Below, piece by piece: positions 8,359-19,631 of a stretch of 64,000 nucleotides of DNA. Positions within the stretch are counted from its first letter, which is position 1. The number at the start of each line of letters is the position of its first letter. The stretch spans positions 186,001-250,000 of the forward strand of contig CM046864.1 in assembly GCA_025617745.1 (NCBI GenBank). The letters are read 5' to 3'. Source of the DNA: Heliocidaris erythrogramma. Taxonomy: Eukaryota > Echinodermata > Echinoidea > Camarodonta > Echinometridae. Both the position numbers and the translations under genes were made by a program. The notes beneath the pieces were generated by a model. That model searched no databases and had not been told where the DNA came from. It worked only from the letters and a program-made list of their open reading frames with translations.

Positions 8359-11300
8359 TCAGCGTTGACGGAGTCGCTTCAGCGTATCTTCTATCCGTTC
8401 ACTGTCGGCGGTACATCGAACCGTTTCTTTCAACAGGATCAACAGCTGTTTCAAGAATACCACTGCAAACCCGATGGCGTCCAACGATTTACGTTCCATG
8501 TACGTTGACAAACACGACGATAGCGTGGTCACCAGATCGGGATCTCTCACCGATAATCTAGCGACAAGCTCCCTCTTGACCGTGGCCGACATGGATTTCT
8601 TGGTCGGCATCAAATCTCTTAACATGAAGTCGATATGAGATCCCACTCTCTCGACAAACTTCGGGTCCGTGTAGTGTTGAAGGAGCCGACAAAGCAATAT
8701 CCCGCCCTCGTAGTCCTCGACAACCGGCCTTTCTTGAGACCCGCCGTCCGCTATGTCCCCTCTCACAACCCTTTCCACTACCGAGTTCACCAAACGGACG
8801 TTGTTCGAGGCCCCCATCCCCAGAGTATCGAAGAACAAGCACCTCGCGCTTCCTCTGTCCACCAGGAGCTGTTTCAACGCCCTTCCGCCCCTGCCGTATT
8901 TCTCCATCGCCCCAAATAATTCGAGCAATTCTACTATTGGCGAAGGAGAACCATCCATCACGGCATTGTTGAGCGTGGAACCGGTCACCTGTACGACGCT
9001 CAATGCGCCTTCTTGCAACAGCTGATCGACGAAGCTCCCTCGCGTGGCGACGATCATTCTTTTGAAAAAGGCGTAACTTCGGCGCAACAACGACTTCTTA
9101 CTCTCCACCCTTTCCGTCGGCCTCCGCATAAAACTCAGCGCGTGGAACACGTAATCCCTCAAGACCAGTCCTCTGGACGGATCATCCTCTATCTGTTTTT
9201 CGAAGCCGTCGAAAAGGTAGTTGTCCGAAGCTGGATTGAAGCGTCTGTAAACGTCCAGCAACTCGTCCTCTACTACCGTAGCCTTCTGCTCCAGGAGTAC
9301 CCGCAAAACAACGTATCCCCCGTTACGCAAAAACCACTCTAGAAAATACGTCTTTCCCTCCGCTGTTCTGTTGGCAAAGGACAAGTTGCGCAGATGATAC
9401 CAGTGCTTTTTCCAACGCGTTCTTCCTACCTCCGCCGAATAATACGTCGCTAGACGAACCAGCAAGATGGTACTCAGGAACAGCACGTCCGGGCCGCAAG
9501 CATGACCGTCGTTCGAGCCGTTGATCAGGCCAGATACCCTATCTAAAATATCCAAAAAGTGAACCATCAGTTCCCGTTCTTCCGACGACCCCGCGCCATC
9601 TTCTGAGTAACACGGTAACGAACGTATCAGTATCCTCATGCAATCGGCAACCGACGACGGTGACACGATTTCGTGAAAATAGTAAGGCGACCCGTCAGGA
9701 CCGAGGTGGCTTTTGAGCAAATAACTTCGAAACAACTCTAAAACGTCTTTACAGTACGTGGCGCGGTTATAATTGCCGTAAAGGCATGTGCCGGAGACGA
9801 CCACCTTTAAAAGATCACCGAGCGGAATGGAACAGGTACGGGGCAGATCGCGTTCTTCGAAAATAAAACGGGCCAACGTGCCCAGCGTAGAATCCAAAAT
9901 CAGCGTATGCTCTTCTTCCTCTCTCGGATTCAAGGTCGACAGCATGTGGGGTTTGTACACGAGGCTGATCAGGCGTTTTATGTCTCGTAGCTCGAATAAC
10001 ACGGGGTCAAAGTGTTTAAATTTTAAAAAGTGGACGACTCTGTCTAACGGATGATTTTGTAAACTGTAGGCAGAAAGGACGTAACTTTTGTACATTCTAT
10101 ACTCGCTCTTAAAAACGTGGCCAGGCAGCCCCGCTGAGCCAGTCTCCGCCCCGTTCACCGTGAAGTACTTCTCTGGATAAGCCGTTTTCTTTAAAAAGCT
10201 AAACATTTCTCGTCCGTTGAGCCAAACGGGCATCTTGAGGAGCGTACCAAACGCACCGAAAAACTCTAGTCTAGTTTTACAGTCTTCCAGCGTTCTGCGC
10301 AGTACCACACCCGCGCCGACGACATCTTCCATATCGACGTAAAGGGTATTGTACGAGATATCCAAACGCTCGAGCTCGGGCAAGGAAGCGACGAGTTGAA
10401 GTAAGGTGGGATTGCCATCAGCGCGGTGGGGGGCGGCGACGACGTCGAACTGATATTCCCGATGAAACGAGGCGTTTGGCTTGGATATGTTGGAGACGTA
10501 TAACTCTCTTAAATGGGTAAAGCGCCGCTGAATACACCGCAGCAATTCGCTCCCCGTCTGCTGGTTCCGCATGAAAATGTGATTTAAATATAAACTCTGC
10601 AGTTTTTCCGGACATGGTAAATACTGTAAGGTATTGGCCAGATTATAACTCTGATCCGACGGATAGACGGGCCCTCCCAACTGGCAGTTGTGGGTCAGGT
10701 TCAAAAACACAACAGATTTCAGGGCAGGAAAAAGCCCGCTGGCTTGACGGAAGCTGATATCGCAACGACTTAAATTCAGATACTCCAGCTGGCCTAACAC
10801 GGGAAGCGTAAGGGTATTGACAAAAAAATCAGTCCTTGTATTATTGAACACGTGGGCGCATCCCGACAGATTTAACCGGATCAGACTGGTACATTTGGAA
10901 AGAAGATGGCTAACATCCGACACGCATACAAACGGGCACTGACCAGTGTTCATAGAATGAACTGTCCTTGCTTTGTCCTCGTCCCCCAACAAGGCTTCCA
11001 TATCGCCGTGCGTTACTGCGGAATGGGCAACGTCGATATCCACGCGCGGCTGTGCGTTGTTGCTTCTTACCAATTGGCGAAATACCCGAGACGAGACGAG
11101 ATCGAAATGTTGTAACCGGTCGTTCATAATGCTTGTAAGGACGGGCGGCTGACGAGAGACCGTCTGGTTACTGAACGACGAAGACAAAGACAAAGACGAA
11201 AGGACAGAGTCGACCAAGGAGCATTCTTTGTCTTTTTCTACCTCCTCGTCCACTCGAAGAGGCCCGTGACGTTTAGGTTTGGGTAGGGGTGGGTCGTGTG

Positions 11301-11502
11301 GAGGGTGTCTACGAGCATCGAGCCACGGCTGTCGATGTTGTTGTTGTTCTTCTTCTTCTTCTTCTTCTTCTTCTTCTCCGTCTTCTTCTTCTTCTTCTCC
11401 TCTGCCATGGCTACTCCTCTCCCTACCACTGCTGCTGCTGATGCTGCTGCTGCTACTACTACTTTCACCAAGACGTGACGTTTGAATACCTGCATCGGCC
11501 AT
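8359..11502 (-). CDS. Large leucine-rich-repeat and helical-repeat protein, ZYG11/ZER1-like, 1047 aa
   Basis: The start is ATGG at 11502. The first 120 residues are low complexity: Ser runs, a Glu-rich stretch (about 36-52), Gln and a basic PKPKRH patch at 75-79. A short F-box- or VHL-box-like helical region may lie at 120-145. LRRs of the L-x-x-L-x-L-S-x-C class run over about 205-395 (SLIRLNLSGC, QLEYLNLSRC, SVVFLNLT, ELERLDIS). About 650 residues of helical repeats follow and look ARM-like. The LRR-plus-helical layout matches the 713-aa gene and the ZYG11/ZER1 family of ubiquitin-ligase substrate receptors, although it is about 300 aa longer than they usually are. No exact BC box is seen. 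The two LRR genes may be ancient duplicates specialised for different targets. An F-box-LRR protein pairing with a SKP1-like adaptor is the alternative. Confidence 0.6.
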   Translation of the reverse strand: MADAGIQTSRLGESSSSSSSISSSSGRERSSHGRGEEEEEDGEEEEEEEEEEQQQHRQPWLDARRHPPHDPPLPKPKRHGPLRVDEEVEKDKECSLVDSVLSSLSLSSSFSNQTVSRQPPVLTSIMNDRLQHFDLVSSRVFRQLVRSNNAQPRVDIDVAHSAVTHGDMEALLGDEDKARTVHSMNTGQCPFVCVSDVSHLLSKCTSLIRLNLSGCAHVFNNTRTDFFVNTLTLPVLGQLEYLNLSRCDISFRQASGLFPALKSVVFLNLTHNCQLGGPVYPSDQSYNLANTLQYLPCPEKLQSLYLNHIFMRNQQTGSELLRCIQRRFTHLRELYVSNISKPNASFHREYQFDVVAAPHRADGNPTLLQLVASLPELERLDISYNTLYVDMEDVVGAGVVLRRTLEDCKTRLEFFGAFGTLLKMPVWLNGREMFSFLKKTAYPEKYFTVNGAETGSAGLPGHVFKSEYRMYKSYVLSAYSLQNHPLDRVVHFLKFKHFDPVLFELRDIKRLISLVYKPHMLSTLNPREEEEHTLILDSTLGTLARFIFEERDLPRTCSIPLGDLLKVVVSGTCLYGNYNRATYCKDVLELFRSYLLKSHLGPDGSPYYFHEIVSPSSVADCMRILIRSLPCYSEDGAGSSEERELMVHFLDILDRVSGLINGSNDGHACGPDVLFLSTILLVRLATYYSAEVGRTRWKKHWYHLRNLSFANRTAEGKTYFLEWFLRNGGYVVLRVLLEQKATVVEDELLDVYRRFNPASDNYLFDGFEKQIEDDPSRGLVLRDYVFHALSFMRRPTERVESKKSLLRRSYAFFKRMIVATRGSFVDQLLQEGALSVVQVTGSTLNNAVMDGSPSPIVELLELFGAMEKYGRGGRALKQLLVDRGSARCLFFDTLGMGASNNVRLVNSVVERVVRGDIADGGSQERPVVEDYEGGILLCRLLQHYTDPKFVERVGSHIDFMLRDLMPTKKSMSATVKRELVARLSVRDPDLVTTLSSCLSTYMERKSLDAIGFAVVFLKQLLILLKETVRCTADSERIEDTLKRLRQR
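11345..11400 (-). repeat. Trinucleotide (TTC/GAA)n tract coding for poly-Glu
   Basis: The run encodes the Glu-rich head of the 1047-aa protein. Similar GAA/GAG runs encode poly-Glu in the 713-aa and 682-aa genes, so acidic homopolymer tracts are a shared trait of this gene block. Confidence 0.7.
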
Positions 11503-11930
11503 GATGACTCGTTAAGGCTCTTTTTATTTATTTATTTTTTAATATCTTGAAGCACGCCTGTCTTATAGTTCATTCCGACAGGCTCCGTTCATCCTGCCAT
11601 AAAATTGTTTTAAAGCCAATATATTTGATGCCGATGTTGCATGCTCGATGGGTTTTCGGAATAAAAAAAGATATCGAAAAGATTTTTATTTTTTAATCAG
11701 AAGGACGATTGAGCGCACAAACCCGGTATAGTTGGGCAGGACCTTGTGGTAGTTCCCAAGTGAGCTTAACCGAGACAGTCTTTCCTCTCTCATCTTTCTC
11801 TATCTCACTCTCTCTCTCTCCTCCCCTCTCTCTTTCTTCCTCTCTCTCTCTCACTCTCTCTCTCTCTCTCTCTCGTTACTTCTCGGAGTTCTTTGATTAT
11901 CAGATTGAACGTGTTGGGAGTGGAATATAA
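11503..11930. other. Probable junction between virus-like block and host-like DNA; (TC)n tract
   Basis: Upstream DNA of the 1047-aa gene is AT-rich (TTTATTTATTTA). A long TC microsatellite occupies about 11795-11873. Gene density falls sharply to the right of here, and runs of G or C, microsatellites and transposon pieces begin. I see no target-site duplication or terminal repeat marking an exact boundary. Confidence 0.4.
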
Positions 11931-14290
11931 TGGTCTCATATATGTAGTAAGAATAACTGTTGAATGTTTGAACTGCCATAAACCTATATTACAACAAAGA
12001 ATGTAAGCAAAAAATAAATACAATTCTACCCAAGACCAGTAGTTGTAAACTACTATAGCCCTCTCTATACACGTCACCTAGTGACCAGGAACGTAGTACA
12101 GTTCATGACTCAACGATACACACACACCCCCACCCCACCCCCCAATTATGTAAACAATAACACTGGTGAAAATTGGTATGCTGAATGAGGACCTCAAGCA
12201 TGATTTTCCTTTACGTTGAAGAGTACATTTCATTCCAGGTCTTACTTTATTCTTGAAATTGCAGAAATAGTTAGCTTATATGACTAAAATATAATTACTA
12301 AGAAGGCAAAAGTGTTGCCTTGCATTTGTATCTAGAAAGGGAATTTCGACATCTATATTTCATATTTGCGGTATCCAGGTCATAACTCTGTGTCCCCACC
12401 CTTGAAAAAGTACTTCTGAAAATGTGATATTTTAAAAATTTTGCCAGGTGATTTGGAAACTTTGCCAGACTGTGCCCCCTCCCCCTCGAGAATCCTGGAT
12501 CCACCAATGTTAGAACTTCTTACATGAGAAGATCCTTCGTCAATATTTTTTTTTGAATTATTATTATTGAAAACATCCCCCCCCCCCCTATTTAGAGAGG
12601 GAAAAAATGTTAGGAAATTGTATTCATTGTAGGCCTATTCAGTGTTCAGGTGTTAGTAAATGTATTCATGTTCTTTCTTTACATAGCATTGTAAATGGGG
12701 GGGGGGGGGGGTTCCATCGGGCTTGGATAAAATAAAAATAACGAAATAAGTTAGATCTCGACTTCAATGTGAAATGATGACAGGCACAGGCGAGGCACAG
12801 TTCTCACTCACTCAGTTATATCACCTATCACACTAAGTCAAAAAAGGTGCATAGACTCGCGTACATTCGGCGAGCCTCAGGTGAAACAAAACCAGAGAAA
12901 TTTTGCAAATCCCCACGAATATTCCTGAAATTATATACAACAACTACCAAATTCACTCAAACAGACACAAATAAACTAACTCAAAGCTCATAATCATATT
13001 ACAGGACCGGCGTAGGCAAAGTTTAATTCGAAGAAATCACAGCCCATGCACTGCACACAGCACAGGCACTACCATACTCACGCCACACACAGCCCATTCA
13101 CAAACACACGCAAACGCTACTGTGTGCGAGAGACTCGCTCACGTCGAACAAAAATCACCAGATTTTCACCGAAAACAATTTATAATCACGTCCACCACGT
13201 CCACCAGGATAAAATAAATCACAAAACATTCCACAACAAAGTCGAAAAAGAAGAAGGAAATAAATAGAAATGCACGAAAGATAAGAAATAGAGGAGAAAT
13301 TGGACGAGCTGGGGTACCCGGAATCTAACTGAATTGTAATTAAAGAAATAGTCGGCTATCGATTTCGCCAAAGCGCGTGAAAAGTTTGGCGTCATCAAAC
13401 TTTCTAGTTTTCTTGTAAACAAGGCGGCAACCCACATAATGTGGTCACTCTGTCGCGAATGGGTTAACACAAGGAAAACAAAACTGGTTTCATGGGATGT
13501 GAAAAGCGAACTAACTACTTTTTGCTCTCTCACTTTGAATAATCGCCACCATGCCTGCGCTAGCTTTCTGTAGGGTCTTCGCATCATTTCTTCATCTTTA
13601 TGCGTATTCTTGGTATTATTTTGGTCCTTCGTGTTTTACTTTTTTTTACCATGGTAATTGTTATGTCATCCATTTTTTTTATGACAATCAAGCCCGAGAT
13701 GCCCAATGGTGGATTTGGTCACGTGTAACTGTGGAGGAGACACCCGAATTCATCTTTTTTTAAACAGGTAAGTTAGATCTTATTACAACTTAAGCCTATT
13801 CTGCACCCCCTTCTTATGAATAATAACAATAGTAGGGCCTATTAAAAACATGTTAAGGGCTTGATACACAAATATTTTGTAAAAAAATGATCCAAGTGGG
13901 ATTTGGGCCTATATTGGATTAAAAAAGAAAGATACATGTCAACAACGAGAATTTTTTTTTCTTCCTCGGGGCAAGGAGGAGAGGGGCTCGGAGTGTCGGT
14001 TTATGCTGCAATAGGTCTATTTTTTTCTCTCTCCAAAATTCAGGTTTGCTTTGAAATTGAATAGAACCTATTGCAGCACTATCCAGCTACCGCGACGTGG
14101 ACGCCCTCCGAGAAGGTAGCCATTGGAATTATCGTGATGGCAAATCAAAATAAAAGCAATAAAAAAGAAGTACATGAACATGATTTGAAATGATCGGTAG
14201 GGATCAATGTCATTTTTTTAGGTGGGCGAGGAGGTGTGCTTGCCTCCCCCCCCCCCCCAAAAGAAAAACACAAAAACAAAACAAAACAAA
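11931..14290. other. Non-coding host-like DNA with homopolymer runs; no gene supported
   Basis: The region is AT-rich with C-runs at about 12580, a G-run at 12698-12711 and a C-run at about 14247. A short frame at 13551-13763 has a CCACC-ATG start context but an unlike-protein composition and ends in front of an AACAG-GTAAGT donor-like site. I see nothing else. Confidence 0.5.
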
Positions 14291-14568
14291 CTAGTTTGAG
14301 TCTTTCTTCGGGCGGGCACACCTGAAGCATGTGAGGTATTGGCCGAGCACTTGGCGCGGAAATCGATATTGAGGGGCGAGGTAATTTATTGTAAAACGTA
14401 GGCAGTCAAGGCACAATCGATGACCGCAGGACATCACTAAAAGTGACCTCCTTACGGTCACGACTGTGCCTTGACCGCCACAGTTTGAGCAATTTGTGCA
14501 TTTATCCTTTTCTTTCCGAACAGGATAAGCAATTTTGAGCGGTTTGCCAGGCATGTTCACGGTAATTC
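14291..14568 (-). CDS. Small RING-finger protein, terminal coding exon (87 aa from ATG at 14554)
   Basis: On the minus strand a strong splice acceptor (pyrimidine-rich, TTTCCATTTCAG) ends at 14569. The exon begins at 14568 and an ATG follows at 14554, giving 87 residues to the stop at 14291. Cysteines and a histidine form a RING pattern: CTNC near residue 19, CGHRLCLDC near residues 43-51 and CFRC near residues 77-80. C-x2-C, C-x-H-x2-C-x2-C and C-x2-C in this order are diagnostic of RING-HC-like fingers, usually E2-binding. The open frame runs past the acceptor, but the acceptor makes a 5'-untranslated first exon more likely. It lies 2.8 kb from the virus-like block and may be a host gene or a captured relative. 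No AATAAA is obvious downstream. Confidence 0.5.
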
Positions 14569-14632
14569 CTGAAATGGAAATGTGAAATTTGACTTGTGCA
14601 CCTCGACGAGTTAGCAAAGCGAAATCGGTCAA

Positions 14633-16317
14633 GTCTCAACACGTCCAGTCACAATATTTGCGTGTTTTTCCCCACCCCTCTCCCATTCGTTTACCGTGTT
14701 TTGATTGGCTGTTGATGATTTACAGTAAATGTGTATGTGTGTGTGTGTGTTCATATCTAGTTCTTTTACACCAGAGTCGTCGCTAAGGTATTTTGATAGG
14801 TGTGTGTGTGTGGGGGGGGGGGGGGGGGGGAGTATTATTAGGCTAAAAGTGGCGTCATTTTCTTTCTCAAGTGAATAACAGGGGTAATGTAGGTTTATAT
14901 GACCCAGACCTCTCTTTTTTATACTCTTCTTTCTTCTTTCTTTCCTTTTCTTGCAATCTTTCTTTTTTTTTTCTTTCTTCTTTTTATTTTCAAAAGTGGA
15001 CTGCCTCCCCTTCCCGTAGCGCCGCTCCTGGCAGTAATTTATTTGATAAATTACTACTGCTATCGGCAGTAAATATGAACACCCCAACGCGTATGCTGTA
15101 AAAGAATCTAATTAGGGCTTTTTGTTATTTTTTAAAATTACGTTTGGTACATTGTTTATGGATTTAGATAATACGCCTTGAATAAATAAATCAATAAATA
15201 AAATAAATAAATAAATAAAAAAAAACGATGATCAGCAAGTCTGGACACACCGCGTCATCAACCGGTAAAAAAGTGAAGTAAACTTCTTTTTTTCCCCCAA
15301 GAGATCTTTAAGTGCATGAATGCCCACGATATTGACCTTGTTTCAAACGGGCTGCACATTGCCTTTTGCCCCCCCCCCCCCCCCCCCCTTGGATGACGCC
15401 CCCGTCTATTCTGCGTGTGTTACTACACACACAGGACGTAAGGACCGTACAGTAGGACTGAGATGATGTAATATCGGTAGGTCTGGCTGAAGATCTGCCT
15501 TATCATAGTAAACGAGAGCTTATATACTGCCTAACTTCATGAAACAGAAAGTAACCTAGGCCAGTCTAGACAGATTCTGGTCTAGTTTGGTCCGTACGTT
15601 CGCCTAGGTTTAGACAGGCTAGCGTTACCCTAAACTGCAAAGTTTTTTAAAAGAAAGAAATTTAAAAATTCAGCGTTCAGCGTCGTTCCATTCTTTTAAA
15701 CGTAATCTTGAAAAGTTGTTGATAGATACCGAGTTATAGCTCAACAAGAGTCTATAGAGTCGAACATCATTTTTTTTTCTCCCCTCTGTGAAAGTCTATT
15801 AAATTACTTATGCCATTGTCTGCCTAATTGATACATGTATGTTATGTGATGGAAGCCATCTTTTTGGTTCTCCCTCCCTCTCCCCAAAGATAATATGCAT
15901 CCCTTCGTATTCTCTCCAATGTTGATTCTGCGTGTTCATATTTTCTTGTAGAGGTCTATTCTATTTTTGTATAGATTTCTCTTGGTTATTTTTATATTGT
16001 TGTGGGGGAAAAAAATGAAGGGAAAAAATGAATGGGGGAAACTCGCGCCGAACAGGCTTACTTTCTTTGGCAATGCTTATTCATAAATGACTCGATAATT
16101 CTCTCGCGTTTCACACACCTTGCGCCCTCATTCGGTTCAGTTCTGACCGTCTATCCAACAAGTTCATTCTGGGAGATGGGCCGTCAACAGTACCATCGAA
16201 ACCTTTCTTGCACTTCTCGCCTTGTTCACTGGTTCGAAGCAATCATAGCAACTTTACTATACTAATTGAAATACAGTACATTCAAATCACCGATGTTGGA
16301 TAAGATAATTCCAAAAA
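14633..16317. other. Non-coding DNA: G-run, AT-rich microsatellite and C-run
   Basis: A poly-G run lies at 14812-14830, an (AATA)n tract at about 15180-15225 and a poly-C run at about 15370-15388. A 77-codon frame at 16032-16265 has no family signature. I support no gene here. Confidence 0.5.
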
Positions 16318-16640
16318 TCAAATCCGTAATTTACTGTCGATTCTGGCAAAACCAGCGATCGGAGTCATTGTGTACACTTCTTGGTCGCCGCGGGCGCTGA
16401 CATCTCCCCGAAAGAATGTTGTTGTTAAAAATTCGGTCCCTATCGTGCATGCACACGTAAAAGTCCGAGCGCGATCGTAGAGATCGAGATGCGCGCGATA
16501 CCGAGTATATCTGTGGACACAATTTATTTGGCCGAGTTTAACCTCAAGACATCGGCGGAATAAAAACAACTTGCGAGCGTGAAAAAAATCGGCGGGGATT
16601 TCTTCGGTTTTGGACATGATTTTGACTTTGGAGTTTGCTG
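16318..16640 (-). CDS. Candidate protein-coding exon of unknown family
   Basis: A GC-richer island within AT-rich DNA carries a minus-strand frame of about 100 residues. An acceptor-like TATATTTCCAG lies just before about 16640, and an ATG follows at about 16619 (MSKTEEIPADFF). The sequence alternates charged and hydrophobic residues like a beta-rich domain and ends near IAGFARIDS. A weak donor (A-GTAAAT) sits before the stop. I do not recognise the domain. It could be one exon of a host gene or a chance frame in a repeat. Confidence 0.3.
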
Positions 16641-16671
16641 GAAATATATCAGAAGTTGTTCCTAACGGCAT

Positions 16672-18150
16672 TTGAGGTAAGAGTGAGATTTTTAAGAGCT
16701 GAATTTGAAAGGAAGTATTTAAAATAGTTATCTTAATTTTCTCCCCCTAACTTTAGTATATGCGATAGAAAATACGTAGTATTTTTTGCTTCCACCGCCT
16801 TAGTTGTCAATATGACCACTATACGTGTTGTGGTTCGGTGGTTCAAAGTAATTTCAGGCTTCCAACACTTCATATTTTCCCTGGACTAGAGGGGGGAGGG
16901 GGATTAAGACGCCTCATCTTAGCGGACTGAAATTTAAGGTAAAGGAGGTCAAGTGAGAGTGAATGTCAGACATAATTCAGCACTATAAACGGTGGAATAA
17001 AACAAACTGATTGCGTTTTGTGCTGTGTATATCCGAGACAATTGTCAAGAAAAGTTCATTTTAATATGCTTCGTTTGTTTTTATAATACCTTATGCAGTA
17101 TGAATGGAAATCTTACGATGCTGGGTGAGAATAATAAACGAGAGTCGTACACATTTACACGTGGCTAAAGAAAACATATCTTCGGGATCAGCCCTTGAGA
17201 GAAGAATAGAACATCCCATGCGTGTTTTGAGTGACAAACCGTTCATGGCCATCTTTATAGTGACCATGCCAGGACGAAAGGCAGATTTACCATTATATTT
17301 TGGCATCCAAACGCTTAATCAAAGATGGCTAACAGGTCTGCTAACAAACCCTGGGTCTAGATTGACCCAAATGGCTAACAAACCCCAGGGCTAGCCAGGG
17401 CTGTCACTCTCCATCCACCCTCAAATGTACAAACCCAACCTGGCATCCACAGGGGTAAAAATTGCCAATTTTCCAGACAAAGGACCCTAATTAGGGTTAG
17501 GGTATAGTGGGGACTTTATCACGGGTTTACCTAACCGCACATTTGGGTGTTTGTCACATAAGTTATGCGACAACCACCAACAGACATGAATGGGGAATGG
17601 CCTTCATACCTTTGGAAAGATGTTATGGTATATCGCCTCAATTCATTCCCTTAGATATGACAGACTAAACTGATATGTAGACATCATTCGGGGGAGGGGA
17701 TGTGTAGGAGATCACGTCACTTAGGAATATCGGTTGCAACGGTGTAAAGAAGGAGCCCCCCAAAACAACAACAACAAACAAACAAAAACAAACAAACAAA
17801 AAAACGAACAACAAAAACAAAAAATTCCTTCGAAATTATTTCCACTATGATATGAATACGTATAATGATATTAATCCCTTCTCCCCTCGCGCTGGGGTTG
17901 GTGGGATGACATTGGAATGGGGAGAGGGTGTATATAGAGGGAAAATGCAATCCGTCGGTCCTCCCAAGACCCATATAAGGGGGCCATAATACCCCTGAAA
18001 ATAAAATGACAAATTCATTTTTTTCCTCATTTTTGCATCCTTTACAGGGGACGTACCGCTAATTATGGATGTTATGTTTTCATGGCCTTGATTTCTCTGA
18101 GTATTAAACCACAGAAACATGGCAAGATCAAATCGCTCCCTCTAGGTCTA
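16672..18150. other. Non-coding AT-rich DNA; no gene supported
   Basis: The only structure I see is a short CTAACAAACCC(T/C)-type duplication near 17335-17395, a TTAGGG-like scrap at about 17495 and an A/C-rich low-complexity tract at 17760-17830. The frame at 17104-17394 lacks any family signature. Confidence 0.45.
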
Positions 18151-18154
18151 TGCA

Positions 18155-19173
18155 GGGGCGGCTCTACACCCCAATTAACGTCTTTGTAAAGTCGTCAAAG
18201 CTTTTGAATTCGTAACGGCTATCGAAGCCCTCCGCTGAGCGAGGAGCAGAAATCCTCGAAAATGCACATTCTCGTATCTCCCCCATTCGGGCCTTAAATA
18301 TCATGAAAATTCCAGAGTAGATAGGAAATGAGGATATTATGCTTCTTATTAATTTTCACTGAAAACAGATGAGTATTTTTTGAGATACGAGTATTTTTCT
18401 GTTTCAGAGGGCCGAGAAATGAGGTTTTGTTTTTTTCCCGACACAAGTCTGGGACGAAATGAATATGCAAACAAATAACATATTGCTAAACTTTAAACTC
18501 CAGTCTCACTCCCTGGGCAGTTTCAAGTTTGCGCAGTTAGTAGTTTTGTGTAAAACTGCCATCAAAAATCGAAGACTTAACGTGAAAAATACTGAAATCC
18601 TTGCAATCTGATTGGCTGAGAACAAATTTGTCGGTAACAATCACTGACAAGACACGCCCCCTGTTTAGCGTACACTTGAGTTGAAACCATCCTGCATGCA
18701 CCGCTATACGTGGGACTACACGCGAAGAACGGTAGAGGGTTCATGAATGCATTGCCTTCGATTTTTTCCAGACATAACCGTTCGACGGATGATTATGGAA
18801 AGATATTTCGAGGATCCCCTCAATATACTTTGATTTTTCATATGTGAAAGTTTTGATCTTGCGCAATGAGAGCAAATGTGAAAAATAATGCTACATTTTC
18901 AGACTTTAAAAAAAATAATATGGCTCCTCATTTCTCCAAGTTTTCACAAATTAAAAAATGATTTGACTACGAGTGATACTAATTATGGGTTAGAGCAACT
19001 CTTATTCTGGAATTTGACGTTTAGTTCATTTCATTTGGTTGTTTCTCGGGCGAGATTTCACAATTTAGCTGAGACTCTTCGGTAGCGGTTTTACGTAAAC
19101 AACTTGTTTATTTTATGCAAATTAAGCAGGAAGGAGCGAAAGCTTTTGGGCAGTTAATCGCAGTGTAGAGCCG
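18155..19173. mobile_element. Non-autonomous element with GCGGCTCTACAC terminal inverted repeats
   Basis: The left end GCGGCTCTACAC..AATTAACG is matched in inverted orientation by the right end near 19160-19173, with further similarity inward (AAAGCTTT). About 1 kb lies between, without a coding frame. The right sub-terminal 75 bases recur at about 7160-7230. The superfamily is not identified because no clear target-site duplication stands out. Confidence 0.55.
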
Positions 19174-19302
19174 CGACTGTATGCATGGATATTGTATTGG
19201 AACATTATTATATCCATATCATTAATCTTCATCAAGATGAAAATGTAATTTTTTTTTAACTCATGCAAGCTTTGGATAAATAAGACATACTCACATATTT
19301 TC

Positions 19303-19631
19303 AGGGGCGGATCCAGAATTTAGTATAAGGCGGGGCACACAAGTGCAGGTTTGTCAACTTTTGGAAAAGGTAGACCTGTATTTTGTGGTCTTGCCAGGGG
19401 GGAGGTGGCGACAATTTTTCTTTTCGTCAGACCTCCAAAATTCGCTCATTAGTGGTGGTTATGGGAGTCCCTGCATAATTCTTTGACAAGCAAAAAAGGT
19501 TTTCATTCTAAAGGGGGGGGGGGCACAATCGACAAAAGGGCGGATCGTACATGGTCAAAATGCATACTTTCCTTCCAAAAAGGGGGGTTGGGAGGGCAAG
19601 GACCGGAAGTACCCCCACCCTGATCCGCCAA
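19303..19631. mobile_element. Short MITE-like element with GGCGGATC ends
   Basis: It begins GGGGCGGATCCAGA and ends ..CCCTGATCCGCC, so the ends form inverted repeats. It is rich in G-runs internally and has no coding capacity. A related start (GGGGCGGATCTAGA) occurs at 24344. Confidence 0.5.

Noticed and set aside
8194-8508. Plus-strand frame through the CTT tract
   Set aside because: It is a low-complexity poly-Phe translation spanning the gap and the 3' end of the opposing gene.
1-11700. Bacterial operon, because of the four-base ATGA overlap and compact genes
   Set aside because: TATA boxes, AATAAA signals, poly-Glu proteins with ZYG11-like and RING features, and the absence of ribosome-binding sites point to a eukaryotic or viral origin.
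13551-13763. Frame with CCACC-ATG start and a downstream AACAG-GTAAGT site
   Set aside because: The product is dominated by Phe, Tyr and Trp without any fold signature, and the stop precedes the donor-like site.
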